Assembly (NCBI GenBank): GCA_047967505.1
Contig: CM106540.1
Reading direction: 5' to 3' (one strand)
From: Dipteris shenzhenensis
Taxonomy: Eukaryota > Polypodiophyta > Polypodiopsida > Gleicheniales
DNA: 64,000 bases
Shown: piece after piece, positions 31,601-41,385 of the stretch
Layout: the number at the start of each line of letters is the position of its first letter
How positions within the stretch are numbered: the first letter of the stretch is position 1
Program-made: the position numbers and the translations under genes
Notes under the pieces: generated by a model
Told to the model about the DNA's origin: nothing
The model's input: only the letters and a program-made list of their open reading frames with translations
Databases searched by the model: none

Positions 31601-34563
31601 AACTCGCCAGTTACTGCAATAAGGAGGGCATATTTGGATGGCCAGATGCACAGCATGACATGTAATCTTAACTAGTTTCAAATTTCAGATTATACTATTT
31701 AGCCACTAGTGAGTTGTGACTCATAATTTTCAGATTTTATGAGCTTTGCCATACATGTGAATTTTATGAGCTTTGCAATTTCAGGTATCGAGTTGGGTCT
31801 ATTACATGGTGGCAGGAGTATGGAGGTGATTCCCCTGAGCTGCAATTACTTGCCATTCAGATTTTTAGCCAGGATTGTAGCTCCTCTTGTGAGCGCATAT
31901 GGAGTAGCTTTGCCCATATCCATACAAAGAAGAGGAACCGTCTCAAAGCACAAAGGGCAAACGATCTTGTCTTTGTTAATGCAAACTTGGGTTTGCTTAA
32001 CAAGATGAGATAGGAGTACATGCATGACAAGTTATTGGTTTTCATAAGCCCGATGCACCCTTACTGAGGCTGATGATGAGGAGGGGGAGGGGTTTGAGCT
32101 ATCTAGATTCTTTTTTTTTTGCAAAAAGAGACTTCTATTAAGTATTAAAGAAAACCGTTAGAGCAAGCTCCATACGAGATACACCATGCAATGCATGAAA
32201 AGCTCAAGAGCCAAAAAGAAAGGATTGGGGCTGATAGTGCCATCTCAATTCAGTAGAAACCTCCGAGAAAAAGGGAGACCCCTCCAAACTCGAAGAAATA
32301 CAGTCCTTCTAGAAGAGGCTGCCCCTGAAGGGCCCTGCATGCTAGCCCATATGGCTATCAAAGTGTGAACCGTGTCAGTCCAAATACATGTGAACACCTG
32401 TGATGGGTGTATCTGGGTGCCATCCAAGGCCTCTGTACATCTGGCTCTCCAAATGTGCCAAGAGGAAATGCTAGCCAAAATCTCCCAAGAGGTGTCCACT
32501 GAAGCATGAGAAGCTCTGAAGGGAGTAAGTGGTACATCCTGAAGAGAGCAGGGCCCTATCACCGGTGGACTGAGAGTGCCCAAGAAGAAGGCTTACCCTC
32601 ATAAAACACCTGGGGCCCAGTAAGGGATAACCCTGCGACCGAGCCCCAAGCCATGAAGAAAGGGAAAGTATGAAAAATGCTGAGTATCCGAGCAACCCCT
32701 TTCCAAACAGTCCTCGCCTGACTGGAGTCCCTAAGGCAATGTTGCACTGACTCCCAAAGGCATTGTTGCAGTAACTCCTCTGCAAAATGACAGCGAGGGC
32801 AAGTGGGATCAGCCCCAAATCGTGATCTCCACAGGTTCACTGCAATCCCTCCATGAATAGAAAGCCAAAAGAAAAGAGTGATCTTTCTATTTCTGAGGGA
32901 TTTCCAGAGCCTCCTCTAGAAATTCCTACGTAAATCTATGGCGATGAAGACGCTGTTCCAATGGGGCGCTCTGGAGGGAATCCAACCCCTACTGTTCAAC
33001 TGAAATCTCCCGGCATTACCAACCGTGAAATGAAAGAAGGGAATCCCCCTCTCTCGATGCCCATGATCTATCCACTCCCACTCTCCTGGGTCCCACTACA
33101 GCTATCTAGATTCTAGATTCTAAATCTTTATCATATCATCATTGATGTAGCGGATGACGTGAAGGCTTATAGCCTAGGCTTTTTGAATTTTGTACTTTCA
33201 AGTTTCTACATATATGAAGTTTGAAACTTTGAGCCATATATTTAATATTGGCATTTTGTAACTTGTCAATCTTTACTATTTAGCCTTTCTCATTGATTTC
33301 AGATTTGTCAGTTATTCCTCACTGCTCTAAGGTGACAGGTCTAAGTTCTATATTATAATCTATCTTCAAAGTTGTAATTTTGTAGATTGTGGTATGTATT
33401 ATGCACCATGTTTTAAGTTACAGGTATGCTATAGGCTGTAGCATTCTAAATCTAAGTGTGCTCAACTCAAAATACTTTTCATTAAACCCCCTTGATGACG
33501 TGGCATTTCCCCGTTTCAGCCCTTCTAGAAACCCGAAACGTTCTGTTTTTGTTCCTGTTCCTCGTTTTCCCATTTCCATTCCCCCTAAAAGCAAGGTCGA
33601 GTTTGGATGTGCTCACAAAAAAGAAGCTTCCTCTTGATGCTCTCCAACATAGGGTCAAATTCTATGAAGGAGATATGCCCACACCGACGAGGCAGCCCAA
33701 GTATCTGACAGAAACAACCCTCGAGATCCAAGTAAAACCAAAATCAGCCCCCCAAGTTGGAGGCCTCCTTGTCCAAAAGCCATTGGATATGTGCACCAGT
33801 TACATTACAAAACAAATTCAAGGTTGCCTTGAAGGATGTGAGGTTTTGTGTAGTGGCATCCAAAAAAGCAGCAGTGTGGTCGGCCAGCTCAATATCCAAG
33901 AGCTCCTCATCCAGTCTCACGGGAAGTCTCAGCCCAATAATGTCCATCTTTGATCTAAAAAATATGCTCATTGCTTCAGCCATAGATAAATACAAGAAAG
34001 GGGCAAGAGGACGGGTAGAGTGAGTAGTGTGAGGGAAGGCGTGAAGTGCAGCCTCATGCAGTGAATGGGTGATCAGGGCAGCACGATCCTCTAGTAGGGG
34101 GATAAAGTCAATATTTTGTGACGAGAGTATAAAGGCGTGTTGAGTACCTAGGTGAAAGACTACGATCGAAATGTATGTCCTGAAAAGTGCTATGAGTGAT
34201 CGGAGGAGTGAAGGGTATAGTGAGGCGAGGTGTAGAAACACTAAAGAAGAGATAGGTATGGTCAGCTCCAAGGGGTAGTGGCGTGATGGAAAAGTCGGTG
34301 ATGTGGGAGGCAAAGGCAGGGGATCCCATGATATAATCAACAACGCTGGAGCCCCCTCCATGAGGGAAGCATGTAAAACCACCCGAGGATGGCCATCTGT
34401 CAAGACCATTATAAATAATGAAATCGTGCATCCCGCCGAAATCAAGCAATGCCTGACCATAAGCTGTGACCGGGATCCACCTATCTGCTGAGACTCGCAA
34501 CAAGCCTGCATCCTCTAGGTCAATATCTAGTAACATAATAGAATCGTCTCAATAAGAGAATCG

Positions 34564-34621
<58 letters not shown>

Positions 34622-37600
34622 GGGAAGGGGGGGGGGGAGGCAATAGAGAGGAAGGGGTGAAACAGAGAGAAGGGGAGAAATTTTTAAAAAGAATAGAGGG
34701 CATGGAAGGAAAGAGGGAAAAGGGGGTATAAAAAAGAGAGGGAGAGGGGGGGTGGGGTTTATTTAAAAAACAGAGAAGGGAGAAGGGGTGGGAAAAAATG
34801 GGAGGGGAAAAATCCACAAAGGAGGGGAGGAAGAGAGGGAAATGGTGGGGTAAAAAATAAAAATTTGAGAGAGATGGAGGAAGAGGGAAAGGGGAGGGGA
34901 GAAAAAAATTGAGAGGGAGAAAGGGAGGGGGTCCAAAGGGTTGACGGAAAAAGGGGGTGTATTGACCAGTTTTTTTTTTTGGAAGGGAATGGAATTAAAA
35001 ACTTGACAGAAATAATCCAAAAGGAGAACAGGGAGATGGTCACCGTCAAAATAGCAAAAAGACTTAAAAGTCTGTTGATGCTTGGGGGATGGTTGTGGAA
35101 GATAATGAAAACTTGAGGGAGAGGATTGTTGGAGAAGAGGGAAGGTGGATGGCTAGGTGCTTGAAGCATAACTCGTGTGAAGAGGATGGGAGTGAAAGGG
35201 TGTTTGATGTGGAGGGAGGGAACTGGCTTGTGTTGGGTTGGCTAGATGAAGAAGAAGAAAAATGAAGGGATTGATCAACACGTTCCTCGAAAGGTTTGAG
35301 AAATATTTTTGCAGGTTCACACCTGCCTGAAGTAAAGTTGTTGGTTGTTGTACTTTATGTGGATGTCATAGTTGTCCTTGGGAATAGTGATGCATTAGGT
35401 GCACCTGTCCAAATATTTTGAGATAATACATCTTAGGTTAATGCATTATTGTTTGAGCTTTGAACTATGGCAGCTTCATGAAAGATTCATCTTCTCCCTG
35501 TATATTTCAGACATGTTCAACATGGAGAATCATAATCTTCTGAAACTCCTGTGGATGGCAGTGATAAACTGGCAGATTATGACAGGTCAGCTTCAGTAGA
35601 TCCCACACGATACTAGGAGCTTGTAAGCAGCCTTACCTATTTTACAATTACTAGGCCTGGCATTTTATATGCAGTCCAAAAGGTGAATCAATTTATGCGG
35701 TAGCCGAGTTACACTGGAGCCGATAAAATGTGGAGGCTCTTAATGGTACCATGGCACATGGATATGGTTTACACCAGATGTAAACAGAGATCTTCTTGGC
35801 TTTAGTAATGCTGATTGGGCAGGCTTAATGGATGAAAGATCAACCAACCATAGGTACATGCTCTCTTGGAGGTTAAATGAAAGATCAACCCAAGCATAAT
35901 GTACATGCTTTCTCCTAGGTTAAATGTATAACATGAAGCAATTAAAAGCAACAGATTTGCATTATCATCTACTCAAACAAAGTATAAGGCAGCCAGCATG
36001 GCAGTGTGCGAAGCCATGTAGATGTAGCTTCTAAGGTTAGCACATTGAGGAGATATCGGATGGGAATGGATCCATCCGATTTCTAGTGACAATTTCTTCC
36101 CATCCTAACCCATTTTAAACCGAAAGGACATGTGCTTTGTATGATGGAATAGGATGGAAATAGCTACTGCTACTCCTATATTCCATAAAACCACACTGTA
36201 CTTGGGGTCCAGGATCCCTGGTTCAGAATGGGAAGATCTATGGCTTATTCCACTCTATCTTATGTTAAACCAGCTGGTTTAGAATGGTTTTATAGTGGGA
36301 ATTACAAATCCATCCTATTCCCATCCTAAACTAGTCCATATAATAAGGCCCTAATGAGAGGAATCGGGATGCCATAGAGAGAGAGCACAGGTGTGTTTGT
36401 GACAACAAAGGCTGTATATATATTCGGCAAACTATCTTGTGTTTCATGGAAGAGCAAAGCACATTAAAGTCCAGATCGCTGAGCCTTGGAGCTTTGCGGC
36501 TGGAGAAATAACAGGAACACACCAGGTTAGTATGTGTTTAATCTCATGAACATAGAAATGGTCAGTCTCATGTAATTAGCACCTTACCTATGGCTGCCCT
36601 TGATGTATGCAACGTTTTAAAAGAAAGAAAGAAAGAAAGAAATGCATTTATGGTTTGATGCTTAGCAATTGGGCATAGTTGCACAGATCTTAACTTAAAT
36701 TCCGTGGATCATGTTACTTCGTATGGGAGTAAACCCGAACTTTATTTGTTTATTCCTCTCAAGCTTCATCCCTTGACCAGGGCAGGCCAGGTGTCTAGTA
36801 GCAGTTTGGCAGGCCAAAGGGATTCATATCTATCTGATGAATTACTTGGCCTATACAATGCATGGACCATATCCAGGTCAAAGAGGGCAAACCCAGAACC
36901 AGTATCGACTACACACAATTTAGAAGCAAAATCAAGGGAAGGAAATTGCACCCTGTAGAATGAGTGCATCCATCCTTGCTTCTAGCAAGCTGAGGACTAC
37001 AGGGGCAGTTGCTTCAGGGAATGTGTTGAGCTTGAATTGGAGGGCTTCAGAGTCAGTGATACACTGAACACATCGGCTACTCATTGTAACTATTGATGAT
37101 TGAGTCACTCGCCTTTTGTGGCTATGAATTTTAGCATCTTCTGTTCACACCATACAATAAGCACTTTTCATCAGCACTAAAAAAGAAAGCCCTTCTATAT
37201 CTTGAAAACTCACATACGATGGGTAATTGGCTTATAGAGGCTTTTTCTGTACAGGGGATTGCAGTAGCATTGCCTGTCTATTATGCAACTGAGAGGTAGG
37301 TTATACCTATTTGATTGAAAGCTGTTCAAAGGTGATGTATCGTTTGTATCTAGTTGCTAAAAGAATATGCTCACATTCTGCTTATTTCACAAATATTGTG
37401 GGCAGTAAATGGCAGGCTTTCAAATATGCTGCTTTGTCTGGACTTGCGGAACCTCTTGGCGTTATCCTTGTGGGTAAGATGATCATTTATTATCATAGGT
37501 GGCTGTCATCTCATAAGAGCTGATAGCGACATTTTATGTATGCACGAGCCTTTCTTTTGAAATGAATTGGCATCTAGGGTTGTTTGTTAACAATTTGGTG

Positions 37601-38109
37601 CATTTGATGAACTGCTAAATGTGGCTTGATTGGAAATTTTGATGTCGTTACTTGGTTTTTCCTTAGCCTATCTTTTTCCTAGTAGCCTGTCAACAGAAAC
37701 CTTGGAAGGGCTGCTCGGTGCAGGTGAAGAAGCTAAGTTTTTGGCAACTATCATCTCTCTCTGTTTTTTTGCTAATCTATGCTGTATATTTCTAATGGAT
37801 TCTACTGGTAATGGCAGTTGGGGGAGTGATGGCTTTCCTAACCCTTCACGAAATGCTTCCTTTAGCATTTGAGTATGCTGGCCACCGTAAAGCTGTCGCA
37901 GCAATGTTCATTGGCATGGCTGTGATGTCTGCTAGGTAATACACGTGACTGTCTGGGTTGCAATTTGATACTCTCTAGTTTTTGGGTGCTTTGTAAAGCA
38001 GCTAGATTTTGGAATTTTAAAGAATCACCTGCAAGCATCTGATTAAATATCTTGTTTTGACAGTCTTCAGCTATTACAGATGACTGTACTGGAAGATGTT
38101 AGCTTTTAG
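28610..38109 (+). CDS. ZTP29: ZIP-family zinc transporter, ZTP29-like (C-terminal half, 7 exons)
   Basis: Seven GT-AG-bounded exons (28610-28665, 28776-28832, 37255-37295, 37406-37473, 37667-37723, 37818-37935, 38064-38109) join with consistent phase into about 147 codons. They contain the ZIP metal-site motifs HNFPEG (membrane helix 4) and HNIPEG (helix 5, split by the large intron), SGLAEPLGVIL (helix 6) and FLTLHEMLPLAFEYAGH (helix 7). ZTP29 proteins are ZupT-like ZIPs of about 270 residues that move zinc toward the cytosol, reported in the ER/secretory system. Here the N-terminal half is not in the window, or lies among upstream exons I could not find. Introns are 94-193 bp except one of 8,422 bp holding an hAT, two LINE pieces and copia scraps. 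No stop or frameshift interrupts the exons, so the gene is probably active. Confidence 0.9.
28776..28832 (+). CDS. ZTP29: ZTP29-like exon, start of HNIPEG helix
   Basis: Acceptor GGTGCAG; nineteen whole codons GLRVGISLALAIALHNIPE; donor GAA|GTAAGT. The final Gly of the HNIPEG motif is encoded 8.4 kb downstream. Confidence 0.93.
29349..29567 (+). pseudogene. copia gag N-terminal scrap
   Basis: LKKYNGSNFPTWRLWVRLYL resembles the N-terminal domain of copia gag (compare LDGTNYPIWKVKIRSHLL in element A). TTTGGTATCGAGACC at about 29380 resembles a decayed tRNA-Met primer site. No further gag follows. Confidence 0.6.
29910..29962. repeat. two GAAACGTTTC-centred palindromes
   Basis: An 18-bp perfect palindrome at 29910-29927 and a 26-bp perfect palindrome at 29937-29962 share the core GGCTGAAACGTTTCAGCC. 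They lie in the hAT 5' subterminal region, where transposase-binding motifs are expected. Confidence 0.85.
30436..31152 (+). pseudogene. hAT transposase, BED finger and middle fragment
   Basis: It starts MASRSHIPEAHPEADF. A BED-type finger is suggested by FMCRWCGLKRGG and RVKERLRHFL. After a frame change, TMARFLNLYGVSFN and then IDNGREIVAFITCHHFSLSL, KELLKYSETRFAYNNLML match the hAT pattern. The DUF659-type catalytic segment that should lie between about 30930 and 30975 is missing. Confidence 0.8.
31160..31560 (+). pseudogene. hAT transposase C-proximal fragment
   Basis: Readable pieces are KPIVLLLKKIDGD, a TAG, YIGKVYEGMDCMIENI and ELWNQFYSPIHAAVFVLDPK. The last is the typical H-x-AAFxLDP region before the dimerisation domain. 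Confidence 0.8.
31780..32030 (+). pseudogene. hAT dimerisation domain
   Basis: ITWWQEYGGDSPELQLLAIQ, then SQDCSSSCERIWSSFAHIHT, KKRNRLKAQRANDLVFV and NANLGLLNKM match the hAT C-terminal dimerisation domain (PF05699) closely. Two repeats of ATGAGCTTTGC just upstream mark a small local duplication. Confidence 0.9.
32097..33113 (-). mobile_element. 5'-truncated LINE inserted in the hAT element, with 14-bp target duplication
   Basis: AGCTATCTAGATTC occurs at 32097-32110 and again at 33100-33113. Between them, on the minus strand, is a LINE 3' end. It finishes in poly(A) (T11 at 32111 on the plus strand) and encodes the zinc-binding reverse-transcriptase tail domain (zf-RVT): VNLWRSRFGADPTCPRCHFA, ELLQQCLWESVQHCL, ARTVWKGVARIL and SWHIWRARC. 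Poly(A), 5' truncation and a perfect duplication are the marks of target-primed reverse transcription. Confidence 0.92.
33600..34545 (-). pseudogene. second LINE piece: endonuclease joined to RT palm
   Basis: The minus strand from 34536 reads LLDIDLEDAGLLRVSADRW, LLDFGGMHDFIIYNGLDRW, GGGSSVVDYIMGSP and LPLGADHTYLFF. This is the APE-type endonuclease end of the same LINE family as at 20.3 kb. Near 34100-33960 it jumps to an RT palm C region (ELADHTAAFLD, usual form ADD) and LNLFCNVTGAHIQW, then VRYLG. The first half of RT is deleted. Confidence 0.82.
34564..34621 (+). repeat. (CT)n microsatellite
   Basis: About 28 CT units with two interruptions (TTT, GTC), ending in CGGGAAGGGGG. Confidence 0.95.
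34622..34960 (+). other. polypurine block with many G runs
   Basis: About 340 bases with very few pyrimidines on the plus (gene-sense) strand, including G11, G7 and many GGGG/GGAGGGG runs. It follows a pyrimidine tract and so is able in principle to form G-quadruplex or triplex structures. Long open frames on the opposite strand are a by-product of composition, not genes. Confidence 0.75.
35320..36045 (+). pseudogene. copia RT end and RNase H scrap
   Basis: Readable plus-strand pieces are VVLYVDVIVVLGNSD (YVDD box with one Asp replaced by Val), PVDGSDKLADYDRSASVDPT, SSLTYFTITRPGILYAV, GFSNADWAGLMDERSTNHR and LALSSTQTKYKAASMAVCEA. This is copia RT C-terminus through RNase H, full of stops. 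The next copia motif reappears at about 36386. Confidence 0.85.
36046..36385. mobile_element. about 340-bp insertion in the copia scrap (MITE candidate)
   Basis: It interrupts copia RNase H between LALSS...AVCEA (ends near 36030) and DNKGCIYIRQ (starts about 36398). It starts with GGATGGGAATGGATCCATCC and carries TCCATCCTATTCCCATCC near its end, so the termini are roughly inverted. No target duplication was confirmed. Confidence 0.45.
36386..36530 (+). pseudogene. copia RNase H last segment
   Basis: DNKGCIYIRQTILCFMEEQS, then LKSRSLSLGAL with frame noise, correspond to the D-NxGCI...NPVFHxRTKHI end of copia RNase H. It resumes the scrap at 35320-36045. Confidence 0.6.
36624..36646 (+). repeat. 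(AAAG)n microsatellite
   Basis: About six AAAG units. Confidence 0.9.
37255..37295 (+). CDS. ZTP29: ZTP29-like exon, end of HNIPEG helix
   Basis: Acceptor CTGTACAG; codons GIAVALPVYYATE plus two bases; donor AG|GTAGGT. The phase fits the next exon to give Ser-Lys-Trp-Gln. Confidence 0.92.
37406..37473 (+). CDS. ZTP29: ZTP29-like exon with AEPLG motif
   Basis: Acceptor GGGCAG; KWQAFKYAALSGLAEPLGV then ILV and one base; donor GTGG|GTAAGA. AEP is the conserved helix-6 motif of ZupT/ZTP29-type ZIPs. Confidence 0.93.
37667..37723 (+). CDS. ZTP29: ZTP29-like exon, YLFPSSLSTETLEGLLG
   Basis: Acceptor TTCCTTAG; encodes the loop YLFPSSLSTETLEGLLGA; donor GCAG|GTGAAG. The one-base overhang completes the Val codon of the next exon. 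Confidence 0.92.
37818..37935 (+). CDS. ZTP29: ZTP29-like exon with HEMLP motif
   Basis: Acceptor AATGGCAG; encodes GGVMAFLTLHEMLPLAFEYA then GHRKAVAAMFIGMAVMSA and two bases of Ser; donor CTAG|GTAATA. HEMLP is the helix-7 signature of this subgroup. Confidence 0.93.
38064..38109 (+). CDS. ZTP29: ZTP29-like last exon (terminal helix 8)
   Basis: The acceptor TTTTGACAG is followed by codons SLQLLQMTVLEDVSF and TAG at 38107-38109. The length and the Ser-Leu start fit the family's usual ending, but Gln replaces the normal aromatic after Ser-Leu and Val-Leu replaces Leu-Pro. It is either a divergent but real last exon or a lightly decayed one. Confidence 0.72.
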
Positions 38110-41040
38110 AACACCTCTGACCCCTCCATGGTGTACTTGTTAAATTTTATCACTTTACCATCATTGAGGAAATTGCATAAGGCCCTGTCATATTTTGATT
38201 GGTGGTCCATTGGTTTCTGTTTTTTGTCATGCCTTGTAAGGCACTTCCGTTTCTCCAGGGCAATCACATTGATCATTGCCAATTTGAAAGTATTAACTGC
38301 AAAAAAGTGCTCTCCACCCCAAGAAGTTGTTTACATACTTTTATACGGGAAAACAATTTCAAAATTTTAAGGTGGATGATTTTTTACAAGATTAATCCCA
38401 AATCCAGATATGGCATGGACTAATGTTTGCACACTGAAAAGGGTCAGGGTGGTTTGGAGATGTGGAGGCATAAGATCTCTGAAATGTTTTTAGGGCGGTG
38501 AATTGTTGGTTACCATGGATTATGAATTGCGAAGGCATGGATGCCTTGTCACGAATTGTGGATACAGTAACAAATGCACAGGTACTTTATGTCAGAAAGT
38601 ATTCTGGATAAAAGCAGGATGAGCAGGAAATTTTCTTGTCGGCTGTGTGAAATCCTGTGGGAATGGAAAGAAATATCTTGGAGGCCACAATATGATAATG
38701 AAGTACAGAAAAGGAACCCCTCTTGTGTAGCAGTGCAATGTTAATTGAGTTCAGGTAGTCTTTTTACTGCGATTACAACTGGATTCAGGCTCTATGCAGG
38801 ATAACAAATTGTACGACTTTGAATCTACATTGATATTTTCAAGAAAATATACTTTGCACAGCTGTGGATGATGAGAGCAGTTGTAAATCTGTGGGGATCT
38901 CAGTTTTAGGATACTTTAAATTGCAAGAAGGCAGTTGATTTAACTTGTGCTTCTGAAGACGTTAGCCTCTTGTTTGAATTCTTGTTTTCCTACCACTCCA
39001 CTATGATGGCTCGACACCAGTAGTATGCAAACAGAAAAAGTGAGCTAACAATAAGACACTTGGTTTATTTAGGTCATCACTTAAATATCTAGTAGATAAT
39101 TTGGCGTTTGTGCCACCTTTTTAGCGCCCCTCTGAATTTTCGCATGGTTTAGTGTTGGTTTCCTTGTAGAGTATGCCCCCGTTTCCTACAGCTAAAAAAG
39201 CAGTTGCTATTATTATTTTGGCCTTTATGTACTTGGAAGACTTAGTAGTGCATGGTTTAGGAGTCCTTGCTTGCCTTTAGTTTATGGTGCTATTTTTTTA
39301 ACGCTTAATGAAATTGTTAACTCGCATCATAGATAAGAAAAGAACATTTGACGAAATTTGGCCACTCACAAATTCACACATGGCATTTTTAGAGAGAGTT
39401 CTCAGAGAATTAATTGGACAGCTAATGGATTTTGAATGCAGTTCACCTCCCCCACTAGAGTCTTTAGTTATTGGATGTATCTCTATGCTCTATGGAAGGT
39501 ACATACAAATGTTGAATGAAGTTGCACTTCAAACAGTGCATGTATATGTGGAGCACCTTGCAATCTAGATCCACTTATGATGACATCAAAGTGCTAGACA
39601 TGGATCTTAGTGCAAATGGCGCCACCAAATAATAAGCAACCAGTATGGGATTTGTAATGTGGTTGCATGGTGTCTATGGTCCTCTAACAAATAAAACTCA
39701 CATAATACTGAACATAACAATATTCACATAATAATGAATAGAACATGGGATGTAGAAAATTCCATGGAAATATTTCAAAAGTTTAAATGGTCTCGTACAA
39801 TTCTGCTATTGTTAAACATTTGTCTTTAACTAACAACAAACAAATTATTAGAGGTAATTTGTCCAACCTTTTTATAGAACTAGATAAGATATGCACAAAA
39901 TAGATCTTCTTCTCTCACTTTTCGCTAGTCGTATGAAATGTTCAATAACAACCTTTCTTATTGCAAATATCCTTTATGCTAGTTGATTTGAGTAGGAAAA
40001 ATCAATCGTCTCTAGCCGATCTTTCTCAATGGGAGAGGTAGGAATGGTCCCTCATAACAATATGGTTCTTTCAATGTTTAGGCAATTTGACTCTAACAGA
40101 TTTAACCTTCCATATTAAAATAAATCAATTTTGACATAGATATCTGTTTACACGCTCAATATTTTCCAACCCTTAGTCAGTTTCACTTCCCAAGCCGAGT
40201 AGTCGAGTAACACAGCACCAAGGCATCGCCGACCAAGCGTCGGCGACACAAACGAGCATGACCAAACTATACAGGTGGGCTAGTTGATGAGGATGGTTCA
40301 CATATGTTCTCGGAAAGACATTGGAAGGAGGTTAACACGAGCTCAAGTCTAGATTTTTCTTAGTTTTATTTAAGTATAAAACATTATGTAGAATGAGATC
40401 AGTAGTGTCCTAGACTTATTATCAAGTCAGTATTGCTCAAGGTAGAGATAGACTTGTGCTTTGAGACGAGGTGAGTGTGTGTGAGGATTTGCTACTATTA
40501 GCTAGAAAAGAAATCAGGACCAGAGGCTAGAGGCTAAGCATGGCGACGCTCGAGGGCCATAGAGGAAAGAAGAACGTGAGGGCACAACGTTATCATGGGA
40601 GGGGAAAGGGAATTAGAAGGGGAGGGAATGAAGAGGGAGACTATGACACAAGGGGAAAGGGAGAAGGGGAAGAGAAGCATGTACATGATAGGAGGAGGAA
40701 TGTAAAGATGGAGACATCAAGGGAAGAGGACCATGCTTTATTTTAAAAGGAAGGGAAGGGAGAAATCAAAGTACTAGCTAGGTGGCTTTACAAGAATCAA
40801 CGTGTCTCATCAAGGAATAGCCCCCTCCTTTTATAGCCAAGAGAGGGGCTCTCTCCCAATAAATGCATCCTCCCACATGTATGGTGTGTGTGGAAAAGTC
40901 TCCCATGTGGGCTAGGCGGTTATGCACTCTCAATTGTGTGCGACAAACCTTTGTCTCATTTTTCCACATAAATCAAGCCCCATATCTCAAGTCTATGATA
41001 CTCCCTTGGTCTCTCCCAATTTTATAATATGTTCAAACCT
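38110..41040. other. 3' flank of the transporter gene and intergenic DNA, no recognised gene
   Basis: The first few hundred bases are presumably the 3' UTR; no single poly(A) signal could be chosen. The short frame at 39308-39568 has no recognisable domain. 40530-40750 is purine-rich, which makes a Lys/Arg/Gly/Glu-rich frame likely to be spurious. Confidence 0.5.
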
Positions 41041-41057
41041 CTAGGAGGACAAGTGGA

Positions 41058-41385
41058 GGGTTGGCACAAGGAATCTTGCCACCTCATCCTACTTTTCTCA
41101 TTATTTAACTTGCATTCTTGGACTATCTATACCTCCCCCACATGGGCCTATCCTATATGGAGGGAATAACCCAATGTGATATCCATCTCCACCTATTTTA
41201 TATTACTTCTCCCATGGACTTTGAGCCATATCTCACTAAATACAGCCTAGGTGGAGGGGTGGCACATGGAGGAGCCATGCCACCTTACATTTTATAATAT
41301 TACTACCATGGATTATGTACAACACACCTTATGGGTCCTCTTACGTGGAAGGGTGGCACATGGTCATGCCCTGCCACCTCAACCC
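41058..41385. repeat. three TGGCACA...TGCCACCT inverted-repeat units
   Basis: Three imperfect hairpins (about 41061-41084, 41256-41285 and 41351-41379) each run GGTGGCACA...then...TGCCACC. They are preceded by GTGGA(A/G)GGG-type words. The spacing is about 195 and 95 bases. Confidence 0.6.

Larger units (their letters stand above)
29800..33590 (+). mobile_element. decayed hAT DNA transposon inside the ZTP29 intron
   Basis: Transposase pieces on the plus strand are preceded (29810-30000) and followed (33510-33550) by GAAACG/CGTTTC-rich sequence, as in the subterminal regions of hAT elements. AGCCCTTCTAGAAAC near 33520 mirrors GTTCTAGGGCT near 29900. Exact terminal repeats and the 8-bp target duplication were not found, so the ends are approximate. 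A LINE copy (32111-33099) sits between the transposase end and the 3' terminus. Confidence 0.75.
28833..37254 (+). other. 8.4-kb intron of the ZTP29-like gene, filled with transposons
   Basis: It starts GTAAGTAT and ends TTTTCTGTACAG. It contains a copia gag scrap (29.4 kb), an hAT element (29.8-33.6 kb) interrupted by a LINE (32111-33099), another LINE piece (33.6-34.5 kb), a CT/purine block and a copia RNase H scrap (35.3-36.5 kb). Neighbouring introns of the gene are only 94-193 bp. Confidence 0.9.

Noticed and set aside
34527-35169. Long minus-strand frames rich in Pro, Ser, Leu and Phe
   Set aside because: They are the complement of the polypurine block and (CT)n; composition alone explains them.
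40540-40746. Open frame with Lys/Arg/Gly/Glu-rich protein
   Set aside because: The underlying DNA is a purine-rich tract, so an open frame is expected by composition; no domain or splice context supports a gene.
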